Origin: an uncultured Cytophagaceae bacterium
GTDB lineage: Bacteria; Bacteroidota; Bacteroidia; Cytophagales; Spirosomataceae
Assembly (NCBI GenBank): GCA_903933935.1
Contig: CAIZMB010000144.1
Location: 1 to 47,305, forward strand
Reading direction: 5' to 3'
Length of the DNA: 47,305 nt
Positions 34,441-42,357 of the stretch are shown one piece after another (the first letter of the stretch is position 1; every line of letters starts with the position of its first letter). Under the pieces are notes generated by a model. The model made no database searches, was not told the DNA's origin, and saw nothing but the letters and a program-made list of their open reading frames with translations. The position numbers and the translations under genes are program-made.

Positions 34441-34773
34441 CGCCTCAATACCCCTCGTTCTCGTCCTAATCCTAATCGCATCCTGGACATCATAAACAAA
34501 GATTTTTCCATCCCCTGTGTTTCCTTCTGAGGCATTGTCTAAGATCACACTTAAACATTTTTCTAGGTTTTCATCACTGACCACGCAGATGATCATGATT
34601 TTAGGTAATAGAATTAATGACTTTTCGGTACCCCGATAAATCTCCGAATAGCCTTGTTGCAAACCGGCTCCACGAACGGGAACAACGGTCATACAAGGAA
34701 TATTAGCATCGATCAAGCCTTTTTGAATAGCTTTTAATTTCGATGGTTTTACAATGGCTTCTACCTTTTTCAT
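34432..34773 (-). CDS. glnK: P-II family nitrogen regulator (GlnK/GlnB)
   Basis: A 113-residue P-II signalling protein that binds ATP/ADP and 2-oxoglutarate and gates AmtB. The fold is clear: MKKVEAIVKPSKL at the N-terminus, the T-loop region GLQQGYSEIYRGTEKS and the C-terminal GDGKIFVYDVQDAIRIRT. Residue 51, the tyrosine uridylylated in enterobacterial GlnB, is Lys here (RGTEKS), so GlnD-type uridylylation at that site is not possible. It lies 18 bases downstream of amtB in the same operon, in the reverse of the common glnK-amtB order. The stop codon is inside a tandem repeat. Confidence 0.95.
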   Translation of the reverse strand: MKKVEAIVKPSKLKAIQKGLIDANIPCMTVVPVRGAGLQQGYSEIYRGTEKSLILLPKIMIICVVSDENLEKCLSVILDNASEGNTGDGKIFVYDVQDAIRIRTRTRGIEAIR

Positions 34774-34791
34774 ATCTAATTTTTTTAGCTA

Positions 34792-36045
34792 TTATTCAAA
34801 TGTTGTATAAGATTCTACTCCAAATTCAACCGCATCAATACCCGCAGATTCTGCTTTATGACTCAGTCTAATTCCCATGGTCGCTTTCAATATTCTAAAA
34901 ATGGTATAAGTTAGAACAAATGAGAATACACTAATCACCGCTACCCCTATAAATTGAATGAATAATTGGCCTGTTTCGCCTGTGATAAATAAGCCATTTT
35001 TTTCTGAAAATAAACCTACGGCAATCGTACCAAAGAAACCATTTATTCCATGAACGGCGATAGCTCCCACGGGATCATCAATTTTCAAATTGTCTACGAT
35101 TACGACGGCCATGTCCACTAAAGTTCCGGCCACCAATCCAATGATTAAAGCACTATTTGGACTAACCACATTGCATCCAGCGGTAATGGCCACTAAACCG
35201 GCCAAAACGCCATTGATCACCATGGTAATATCTACTTTTTTATAGCGTAAAAAGGTATAACAGATCGTTGAAATTCCTCCTGCGGCTGAAGCTAAAAATG
35301 TATTTGTAGCTACTGAACCTATTAATTCCCATTTGCCAACAGCCCCCAAGGTGGACCCAGGATTGAAACCGAACCAACCAAACCACAACATGAAAGCACC
35401 CACGGCTGATAAAGTCAGATTATGTCCCGGTATCGCGTTTATACTTCCATCTTCATTGTATTTGCCCAATCGAGGTCCTAAAACAATCGCACCAGCTAAG
35501 GCAGCAAAACCACCCATCGCATGAACAGCCGCAGAACCTGCAAAATCATTAAAACCTTGTACAGCTAACCAGCCATTTGGATTCCAAACCCAATTAGCCG
35601 CCAACGGATACATCACGGCACAAAATAGGGTAACAAAAACGGCATAGGACCACATTTTCATTCGCTCGGCAACTCCACCGGAAACAATGGAAATAGCAGC
35701 CACCGCAAAGCCCATTTGGATAAACCAAAATAAACTATTCGAAATGGTCAATCCTAATCCTAAATCTTCTTTTGAAATACCAAAATCGAAGGCCCAATAG
35801 CCATTCGATTTTCCATAAGCAATTCCAAAACCGACTAAATAAAAGGCAACACCTCCAAATAAGATGTCAATCATTACTTTGGCGATAATGCTGACCGCAT
35901 TTTTAGATCGGACAAATCCCGCCTCTAAGAGAGCGAATCCACCTTCCATTTGGAAGATTAAAGCCGCACAAATGGCGACCCAAACAGTGTCAATTGCGTG
36001 TGTAAGTTCTACTTGCTGAGCAGCAAGCGTGGCAGTTTCATTCAT
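34792..36045 (-). CDS. amtB: Ammonium transporter AmtB
   Basis: A 417-residue inner-membrane ammonium channel with eleven or so hydrophobic helices. Both pore histidines are present: His175 in SAAVHAMGG and His332 in IAVHGINGFFG. The family stretches FQMEGGFALLEAGFVRSKNA and GWFGFNPGS are clear. There is no extra N-terminal signal peptide. It is first in an operon with the P-II gene, which binds the cytoplasmic face of AmtB under nitrogen sufficiency. A TAnnTTTG -7 element lies upstream, suggesting sigma-70-type rather than sigma-54 transcription. Confidence 0.97.
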   Translation of the reverse strand: MNETATLAAQQVELTHAIDTVWVAICAALIFQMEGGFALLEAGFVRSKNAVSIIAKVMIDILFGGVAFYLVGFGIAYGKSNGYWAFDFGISKEDLGLGLTISNSLFWFIQMGFAVAAISIVSGGVAERMKMWSYAVFVTLFCAVMYPLAANWVWNPNGWLAVQGFNDFAGSAAVHAMGGFAALAGAIVLGPRLGKYNEDGSINAIPGHNLTLSAVGAFMLWFGWFGFNPGSTLGAVGKWELIGSVATNTFLASAAGGISTICYTFLRYKKVDITMVINGVLAGLVAITAGCNVVSPNSALIIGLVAGTLVDMAVVIVDNLKIDDPVGAIAVHGINGFFGTIAVGLFSEKNGLFITGETGQLFIQFIGVAVISVFSFVLTYTIFRILKATMGIRLSHKAESAGIDAVEFGVESYTTFE

Positions 36046-36076
36046 GATTTTGTTTCGTATATAATGCTTATTGTTA

Positions 36077-36084
36077 CAAAAATA
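36077..36084 (-). promoter_or_regulatory. TAnnTTTG -7 element of amtB-glnK
   Basis: On the minus strand the sequence reads TATTTTTG, 31 bases before the amtB ATG. No -33 TTTG at 17-23 bases was found. Confidence 0.35.
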
Positions 36085-36145
36085 AAAAAGGATTTGGATT
36101 TACATACATTTTGCGTCAACTTTAAGGAAACTAAACCATAAAATT

Positions 36146-37792
36146 ATGAAAGCAAGTCGTCGTGATTTCATTCAATCTTTGGGCCTTGGCTCAGCAAGTT
36201 TAAGTCTAGGGCATTATAACGGTTATTTAAAGGATTCTAAATCTCTCTCTTTAGATGATCAACAATTATTTGTTGGTGATAATATTGCAGTCGCTAACAC
36301 ACAATACGGAAAAGTTCGCGGCTTCATACTACGCGGAATCCATACTTTTTTAGGCATACCTTATGGAGCGGATACGTCTGGAAGTAATCGATTTATGCCT
36401 CCCCAAAAACCCAATCCTTGGACTGAAACTCGTCCTGCTGTCTGGTGGGGAAATACAGCTCCTCAAATCATGGACAATCGATATGCAAATCAATATGCTT
36501 CTTTTGTGGATCATTGGAATTATGATGATGTTTCCGAGGATTGTTTGCGCATCAATGTGTGGACTCCTACGTTAGATCAGAAAAAAAGGCCTGTTATTTT
36601 ATGGTTGCACGGAGGTGGCTATACGAATGGGAATGCCATAGAGCAGGATGGATATCATGGGGAGAACCTTTCGAGGTTTGGTGATGTGGTTTTTTGCTCA
36701 ATCAATCATCGTTTAGGAGCTTTAGGTTATAGTCAGCTTTCTGCGGCTGGTGGTCATCCGGCCTCAGGAAATGTAGGTAATTTAGATATGGTTGCTTCAT
36801 TGGAATGGATTCGAGATAATATTTCAAATTTTGGCGGCGATCCAGGTAATGTGACCATTATAGGTCAATCTGGTGGAGGTTCTAAAGTGACAACTTTGAT
36901 GAATATGCCTTCTGCTAAAGGGTTGTTTCATAAAGCAGTTGCTTTGAGTGGTAGTTCATTGAGTGGGACGAATAAAGAATTTGCTGAGAAAGTTGGACTT
37001 AAAATTATGGAAGAAGTTGGTTTGAAACCGGGTGATATCAAAGGTTTGCAGAAACTTTCTTGGCGTGAATACATTGACGTGGCCAACAAAGCTGCCGCTA
37101 AAATGGGGGATGAAGCTAAGCGTATGAATATTGCCCGAGCTGGTTTTTCACCGGTAGGAGATGGCCAATACTTAGCTGCAGGGGAATTCTTTAAAGATTC
37201 TTCTCATTTTTCAGCCGACATTCCTTTATTAATTAATACAACTTTTCATGAGCAATCTCCATCTAGAACAGATGCTCTTTTGGAAACAATAACTTTCTCA
37301 GGAGTCAAAGAGAAACTAAAAATTAGGTTTGCTGATCAAACTAGTAATGTAGTGGATGCTTATGCTAAAAATTTCCCTGAGGCTAAGCCGATTGAAATTT
37401 GGGCCTTAATTAATTCCAATCGTAAAAATGCCATAGCAACAGCGAATGTGAAGTCGGGACAGAAAAAAGCTCCCGTGTATGTTTCTTGGTTTGGCTGGCA
37501 ACCACCGCTATTTGATGGTAGAATGCGTGCTTTTCATTGCGATGACATTTGCTTTTGGTTTTATAATACGGACTTAATGCTAACTCATACCGGAGGTGGT
37601 AAACGTCCAAGAGCATTGTCAGAAAAAATGGCTAAAAGCTTTCTTAATTTTGTTAGAACTGGAAATCCCAATGGAGGTGGTTTGCCTAATTGGAAACCTT
37701 ATACGGCTGAAAAAGGGGAGACCATGATATTAAATGATCAATCAATGCTTGCTTTAGATCCTGATCGTGAGGCGAGAAAATCTTTAAGTTAA
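36146..37792 (+). CDS. Carboxylesterase type B family protein with Tat signal
   Basis: A 548-residue alpha/beta-hydrolase of the type B carboxylesterase (PnbA) family. It has a twin-arginine signal (ASRRDFIQSLGLGSASLSLG) at residues 3-22. FLGIPYG, the oxyanion region LWLHGGGYTNG and the nucleophile elbow GQSGGG with Ser242 follow; the more usual motif is GESAGG. The C-terminal RAFHCDDICFWF contains the expected His region. It should act in the periplasm on ester-linked acyl groups. It starts a dense operon with a GH20 enzyme 7 bases downstream. Substrate unknown. Confidence 0.88.
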   Translation: MKASRRDFIQSLGLGSASLSLGHYNGYLKDSKSLSLDDQQLFVGDNIAVANTQYGKVRGFILRGIHTFLGIPYGADTSGSNRFMPPQKPNPWTETRPAVWWGNTAPQIMDNRYANQYASFVDHWNYDDVSEDCLRINVWTPTLDQKKRPVILWLHGGGYTNGNAIEQDGYHGENLSRFGDVVFCSINHRLGALGYSQLSAAGGHPASGNVGNLDMVASLEWIRDNISNFGGDPGNVTIIGQSGGGSKVTTLMNMPSAKGLFHKAVALSGSSLSGTNKEFAEKVGLKIMEEVGLKPGDIKGLQKLSWREYIDVANKAAAKMGDEAKRMNIARAGFSPVGDGQYLAAGEFFKDSSHFSADIPLLINTTFHEQSPSRTDALLETITFSGVKEKLKIRFADQTSNVVDAYAKNFPEAKPIEIWALINSNRKNAIATANVKSGQKKAPVYVSWFGWQPPLFDGRMRAFHCDDICFWFYNTDLMLTHTGGGKRPRALSEKMAKSFLNFVRTGNPNGGGLPNWKPYTAEKGETMILNDQSMLALDPDREARKSLS

Positions 37793-37799
37793 TTTATGT

Positions 37800-39695
37800 A
37801 TGAAATATATTTTTTTAGTTCTCATTTGTTTGACATCCTTTGTTTTTAGGGGTCAAACACCTTCCATTATCCCTGTACCGTTAAAGGCTGAATATCCAAA
37901 AGGGTCTTATTCTTTGCCTTCCACCTTGACTTTGTCGGGACCTAACGATCCCACCTTAAAAGTGGCTTTCAAGGTATTTTCCGAGAAAATTAAAAAGGCT
38001 ACGGGTTATAAATTATCTTGGGTTTATGGAGATCAAGCGAAAGCTAATATTCGATTTGTTTTAACTAAATCGTTTGATTCATCGCTTGGAAAAGAAGGCT
38101 ATCGCCTTCAAGTAAATCAGAGCGGAGTTCAAATTTCGGCTAACAATCCCGTGGGTTTGTTTTATGGAATTCAAACGTTAGGCCAATTATTACCCAAAGA
38201 AATAGAGTCAAAAACGATAGTAAATGGTGTTTCTTGGAAAATTCCTTTTGCGAATATTCAGGACACGCCAAGATTCGCATGGCGCGGAATGATGTTTGAC
38301 GTAGCGAGGCATTTCTTTACAAAGGACCAGGTAAAGCAATTTATTGACGAAATGGTTGCCTATAAATACAATTTATTGCATCTGCATTTGACCGATGATG
38401 AAGGTTGGCGCATTGAAATTAAATCATTTCCTAATTTGACAAAAAAGGGTGCTTTTAATGTGAAGAAAATAGGCCGATTTACGGAGTTTTCTAAACCTGA
38501 GCCGAATGAACCTCGTGATTTTGGTGGATTCTTTACACAAGATGACATACGAGAATTGGTTAAATATGCCAAAGATCGATTTGTCGATATCATGCCAGAA
38601 ATAGATGTTCCTGGACATTCGATGGCTGCTGTAGCTTCATACCCAGAACTTTCATGTACCCCTGAAGCAGTAAATTACCAAGTTATTTCTGGCGAACCTT
38701 TTATTGATTGGTCTACCGATCATGCTATTGCTTTGCAGGATAACACGTTATGTCCAGCTAATGAAAAGGTGTACACTTTTTTAGATAAGGTTTTTGGTGA
38801 AGTGTCTGAATTATTTCCTTTTGAATATATTCACATGGGTGGGGATGAATGTCCTAAAAATTATTGGGATAAAAATCCTCAAATTCAAGCTTTAAGAATC
38901 AAAGAAGGTTTGAAAAATTCTCAAGAAGTTCAAGCCTATTTTACACGCCGTTTGGAAAAAATCATTACTTCAAAAGGAAAAAAAATGATGGGCTGGGATG
39001 AGATATTAGAAGGGGGAGGACTACCCAAAAACACTGCTGTTATGTCATGGAGGGGGATTAAAGGGGGTATTCAGGCGGCTAATGATGGGCACCAAGTGGT
39101 TATGACGCCTAACTCAAATGTATACCTTGATTTAATGCAAGGCGATGGAATTATCGAGCCTCCTGTGTACGAAACTGTCCGACTTAAAAATTCGTATGAT
39201 TTCAATCCGGTGCCTGCAGGGGTAAATGCTGAATTAATTAAAGGTGGCCAAGCGAATTTATGGTCTGAGCAATTGTTTAATTACCGACATCTTCAATATA
39301 TGTTATATCCCCGCGCTTGGGCTGTGGCTGAAGATTTATGGTCCAGCCATGAGAATAAAAATTGGAATAATTTTATTGGCCGAGTAGAAAACCATTTTGA
39401 ACGTTCTGATGTAGCGGAGATTAAATACGCTCGGAGCATGTATGACCCTATCTTTAAGTTTTCAAAAACGTCTAAGGGAGAAATTCAGGTAGATATGAAG
39501 TCTGAGGTAGAGAATATTTCATTCCACTATAGTTTTGATCATTCACTGCCCGACCATTATTACCCTACTGCATCTGGACTTATCACTGTGCCTAAGGATG
39601 CAGTTGAAATGCGCGTGATTAGTTATCGGGGTAAAAAACCCATGGGTCAAATGATTCGTTTTCCAATTTCTGACATGTTAAAACGAATAAAGTAA
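37800..39695 (+). CDS. Beta-N-acetylhexosaminidase, GH20
   Basis: A 631-residue exported glycosidase that removes terminal GlcNAc or GalNAc. After a signal peptide (MKYIFLVLICLTSFVFRGQ) comes the GH20b domain (about 20-140), then the catalytic barrel with RGMMFDVARHFF, LHLHLTDDEGWRIEI and MPEIDVPGHS. The catalytic Asp349-Glu350 pair lies in HMGGDECPKNYW. The C-terminal 100 residues form a small accessory region. Two ATG codons lie close together: 37796 is out of frame, 37800 is used. It overlaps madL by one base (TAATG), tying hexosamine release to the transporter downstream. Confidence 0.95.
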   Translation: MKYIFLVLICLTSFVFRGQTPSIIPVPLKAEYPKGSYSLPSTLTLSGPNDPTLKVAFKVFSEKIKKATGYKLSWVYGDQAKANIRFVLTKSFDSSLGKEGYRLQVNQSGVQISANNPVGLFYGIQTLGQLLPKEIESKTIVNGVSWKIPFANIQDTPRFAWRGMMFDVARHFFTKDQVKQFIDEMVAYKYNLLHLHLTDDEGWRIEIKSFPNLTKKGAFNVKKIGRFTEFSKPEPNEPRDFGGFFTQDDIRELVKYAKDRFVDIMPEIDVPGHSMAAVASYPELSCTPEAVNYQVISGEPFIDWSTDHAIALQDNTLCPANEKVYTFLDKVFGEVSELFPFEYIHMGGDECPKNYWDKNPQIQALRIKEGLKNSQEVQAYFTRRLEKIITSKGKKMMGWDEILEGGGLPKNTAVMSWRGIKGGIQAANDGHQVVMTPNSNVYLDLMQGDGIIEPPVYETVRLKNSYDFNPVPAGVNAELIKGGQANLWSEQLFNYRHLQYMLYPRAWAVAEDLWSSHENKNWNNFIGRVENHFERSDVAEIKYARSMYDPIFKFSKTSKGEIQVDMKSEVENISFHYSFDHSLPDHYYPTASGLITVPKDAVEMRVISYRGKKPMGQMIRFPISDMLKRIK

Positions 39696-40063
39696 TGGTT
39701 ATTTACGGAGTTTCGTTTTTAGGGGCCTGTTATATTTTGGGCCAATTGGTAGGCGAATTTTTAGCTAAATGGATTGGCGTTAAAGCCAATGTAGGGGGTG
39801 TTGGATTTGCCATGTTATTTTTGATTTTAGCACATGACTATTTTAACAAGAGAAAATTATTTTCTGCTGAAGCGGAAAAAGGGATTTTGTTTTGGAGCCA
39901 AATGTACATTCCGGTTATCGTAGCCATGTCAGCTACGCAAAACGTGGTGGTGGCACTCGATTCTGGACTATTAGCAATTCTCGCGGGTGTCATTCCCGTA
40001 TTTATGTGTTTCGCCTGCATTCCATTATTAGTTAAATTAACTAAATCACCATTAAACAACTAG
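39695..40063 (+). CDS. madL: Malonate transporter subunit MadL-like
   Basis: A 122-residue membrane protein with about four hydrophobic segments, matching MadL, the small subunit of the Na+-coupled malonate carrier first described in Malonomonas. GVSFLGACYILGQLVGEFLA at the N-terminus and QMYIPVIVAMSATQNVVVAL in the middle are typical. It starts inside the stop codon of the GH20 gene and ends one base before madM. No malonate decarboxylase (mdc/mad) gene is near, which is unusual for this transporter. Confidence 0.85.
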   Translation: MVIYGVSFLGACYILGQLVGEFLAKWIGVKANVGGVGFAMLFLILAHDYFNKRKLFSAEAEKGILFWSQMYIPVIVAMSATQNVVVALDSGLLAILAGVIPVFMCFACIPLLVKLTKSPLNN

Positions 40064-40064
40064 G

Positions 40065-40823
40065 ATGGAAATTATTGTCAACTTTTTCGAAAAGAATGGC
40101 TTGATTGTTGCATTTGTGACGGTGGGTATCATTAGCTATTTGGGGTTTTTAATTTCCAAGCATGTCTTGAAAAATAAGATACCTGGAGCCGCTGTTTCCA
40201 TTTTATTAGGTTTAATCGTCGCCTATTTCTCGGGATTGCATACGGGAGGATCTAAGGGAATTGCGGACATTTCTATTTTCTCAGGAATGTCTTTATTAGG
40301 AGGTTCCATGTTTAGGGATTTCGCTATTGTATCTACTGCAATGGGTGCCAGTTTTATGTTAATTCGACAAACAGGTTTAGCCGGAGCCATTTCTTTAGTT
40401 TTAGGAACTACCGTTTCTTTTGGTGGTGGCGCCATTATTGCTGTTCTTTTGGGCTATCATGATGCTAAAAGTATTGCCACCATAGGCGCAGGCGCTTGTA
40501 CTTTTATCGTAGGTCCCGTGACTGGAGCCGCTTTACAAGCTAGTTCTGAGGTCATTGCATTAAGCATTGCTACAGGGGTTGTTAAATCTATTTTTGTTAC
40601 AATTTCTACTCCTTTTATTGCTCCTTATATCGGTTTAAATAATGCACATAGCGCGATGATTTACGGAGGAATGATGAGCACCACATCAGGTGTTTCTGCC
40701 GGATTAGCGGCAACAGATATTAAATTAGTTCCTTATGGAGCTTTAACAGCCACTTTTGCGACCGGCATGGGTTGCCTTTTATGTCCATCTGTATTTTATT
40801 TAATTTTAGAAAAAATCCTATGA
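40065..40823 (+). CDS. madM: Malonate transporter subunit MadM-like
   Basis: A 252-residue inner-membrane protein with about seven to eight hydrophobic helices, the large subunit that works with MadL. Typical stretches include the Gly-rich GMSLLGGSMFRDFAIVSTAM, LGTTVSFGGGAIIAVLLGYH and YGGMMSTTSGVSAGLAATD. The pair should import malonate or a related small dicarboxylate with sodium or protons. Its stop overlaps the start of the next esterase gene (ATGA). As an orphan pair in a hydrolase operon, its substrate should be treated as unproven. Confidence 0.85.
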   Translation: MEIIVNFFEKNGLIVAFVTVGIISYLGFLISKHVLKNKIPGAAVSILLGLIVAYFSGLHTGGSKGIADISIFSGMSLLGGSMFRDFAIVSTAMGASFMLIRQTGLAGAISLVLGTTVSFGGGAIIAVLLGYHDAKSIATIGAGACTFIVGPVTGAALQASSEVIALSIATGVVKSIFVTISTPFIAPYIGLNNAHSAMIYGGMMSTTSGVSAGLAATDIKLVPYGALTATFATGMGCLLCPSVFYLILEKIL

Positions 40824-41596
40824 AACAATTATTTATTGCCTTCGCGCTTCTTTTTTTAAGTGTTCAAATTTTCGCTCAAGGAGTTTTTGGAAAGAAATCT
40901 TATGTGAATGAGTTAGGTCAAAGTTTGTCCTATCAGATTTTATACCCGGCTAATTATAACCCTTCGGCCAAATATCCAGTAGTTTTGGTTTTGCATGGTG
41001 CTGGTGAACGGGGTGATGATAATGTGGCACAAATGAAATATGGGACACAAGTTTTTTTGAATTCTGAAAATCAAGCCAAATTTCCAGCGATTGTGATTTT
41101 CCCCCAATGTCCCAAAGATTCCTATTGGTCCTCCGTTAAAATTGATCGAACACAAAAGCCTACTTCTTTCGTTTTCGACTATTCCCAAAACATAAATTGG
41201 CCTTTGCAATCCGCCATAGATTTGGTCAAAAGTTTGGTTAAATCTAAAGTTGCCGATAAAAAACGTTTATACATCATGGGCTTATCGATGGGTGGCATGG
41301 GGACCATGGAAGCGGTTTCAAGAAATCCAAAAATGTTTGCTGCTGCGATTCCAATTTGTGGAGGGGCGGATTTGACCTATGTGAAAAAATATGCAAAAAA
41401 ATTACCTTTATGGGTGAATCATGGGGATGCCGATGCGGTTGTTCCAGTGAGACATTCAAGGGAATTAGTAGCTGCCTTACAAGAGGCTAAAGCTAATGTG
41501 ACGTATACGGAATATCCCGGAGTGAATCATAATTCATGGGATAATACCTTTGCGCAGCCAACCTTATTATCTTGGTTATTCTCGTTTAAAAAATGA
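40820..41596 (+). CDS. Exported alpha/beta-hydrolase (esterase, prolyl-oligopeptidase-like fold)
   Basis: A 258-residue secreted hydrolase. ATG 40820 gives the signal peptide MKQLFIAFALLFLSVQIFAQ and is preferred over an in-frame ATG at 40772 inside madM. YPVVLVLHGAGERGDD forms the oxyanion region, GLSMGGMG carries nucleophile Ser156, HGDADAVVP the acid and YPGVNHNSW the His. It resembles bacterial 'putative peptidase/dienelactone hydrolase' exported esterases, often acting on feruloyl, acetyl or similar esters. The start overlaps madM by 4 bases and its stop overlaps the nuclease gene by 4 bases. Confidence 0.85.
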   Translation: MKQLFIAFALLFLSVQIFAQGVFGKKSYVNELGQSLSYQILYPANYNPSAKYPVVLVLHGAGERGDDNVAQMKYGTQVFLNSENQAKFPAIVIFPQCPKDSYWSSVKIDRTQKPTSFVFDYSQNINWPLQSAIDLVKSLVKSKVADKKRLYIMGLSMGGMGTMEAVSRNPKMFAAAIPICGGADLTYVKKYAKKLPLWVNHGDADAVVPVRHSRELVAALQEAKANVTYTEYPGVNHNSWDNTFAQPTLLSWLFSFKK

Positions 41597-42249
41597 TTTT
41601 AAATCTTATTTTTTCATTTTTGCTACAGGTGCTGCCGGTAGGAATTGTGAACATTTCAAGGGCAAATACAGCTTCTAGTTCCAATTATTTATCTGTAAAA
41701 TCGAGTTACGTCATGTCCTATGATGGCGTTTTGGGTCGCGCTAATTGGGTAGCTTGGACGTTAATGGACGCCGATGTAGGTTCAGTTTCACGCTCTAATA
41801 AATTTATCCAGGATGATAGCTTCCCTAGGTCGTTTTATGTGATAGACGAAACAGATTATAAGTATACGGGTTACGATCGAGGACATTTATGTAATTCTGA
41901 AGATCGTACGTCTACTTTATTTTTAAATAGAGAAACATTTTTGATGTCTAATATGCTTCCCCAAACACCTGAGCTGAATCGGGGACCTTGGGAACGTTTA
42001 GAAGCATATTGCCGTAAATTGGCTAAGAGAGGACAAAAACTAGTTATTTATGCGGGGGCCATTGGGGCTAAAGATGCTCTCGGGTCAACCAAAATGCCCA
42101 TCCCAAAATATTGTTGGAAAGTCGTTTACACCCCAGATAAAGTTTGGTGTATTTTATTTCCGAATGAAAAGACCTTGAATCCCAATTGGCAAAGCTATTC
42201 AATTCCTTTGGCCCAACTAAAAAAAATGACAGGGTATACGTTTCCTTAG
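41593..42249 (+). CDS. DNA/RNA non-specific endonuclease (NUC1 family)
   Basis: A 218-residue secreted nuclease of the Serratia/NUC1 beta-beta-alpha-metal family. The N-terminal hydrophobic stretch FSFLLQVLPVGIVNIS is a likely signal peptide. The catalytic motif DRGHLCNSEDR contains general-base His98, followed by FLMSNMLPQTPELNRGPW with the metal-binding Asn. It would degrade extracellular or periplasmic nucleic acid for phosphate, nitrogen or nucleosides. It is the last gene of the operon; the start ATGA overlaps the esterase stop. Confidence 0.92.
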   Translation: MILNLIFSFLLQVLPVGIVNISRANTASSSNYLSVKSSYVMSYDGVLGRANWVAWTLMDADVGSVSRSNKFIQDDSFPRSFYVIDETDYKYTGYDRGHLCNSEDRTSTLFLNRETFLMSNMLPQTPELNRGPWERLEAYCRKLAKRGQKLVIYAGAIGAKDALGSTKMPIPKYCWKVVYTPDKVWCILFPNEKTLNPNWQSYSIPLAQLKKMTGYTFP

Positions 42250-42284
42250 TAATGGACAATTTGTAAAGCAGATCTTCAGCAACC

Positions 42285-42316
42285 AGCTTTACTAAATTTT
42301 CAAATTTAGCAAAGCT
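42285..42316. terminator. Long A/T-rich palindrome between convergent genes
   Basis: A 32-base inverted repeat. The outer arms AGCTTT (42285-42290) and AAAGCT (42311-42316) and inner arms CTAAATTT (42292-42299) and AAATTTAG (42302-42309) are perfect, with a single A/C mismatch between them and a 2-base loop. It sits between the ends of the nuclease gene and the GH105 gene and could terminate both, although there is no clean U-tract. It may instead be a dispersed repeat. Confidence 0.55.
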
Positions 42317-42357
42317 AAAGGGGGCATATGATTTAAGCAATTAAAAAACTGATAATC

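Noticed and set aside
40772-40819. N-terminal extension of the alpha/beta-hydrolase
   Set aside because: It overlaps madM deeply; ATG 40820 gives a clean signal peptide and a 4-base ATGA overlap.
42068-42340. 90-residue minus-strand ORF overlapping the nuclease gene end
   Set aside because: It has no motif and overlaps both the nuclease and the palindrome.
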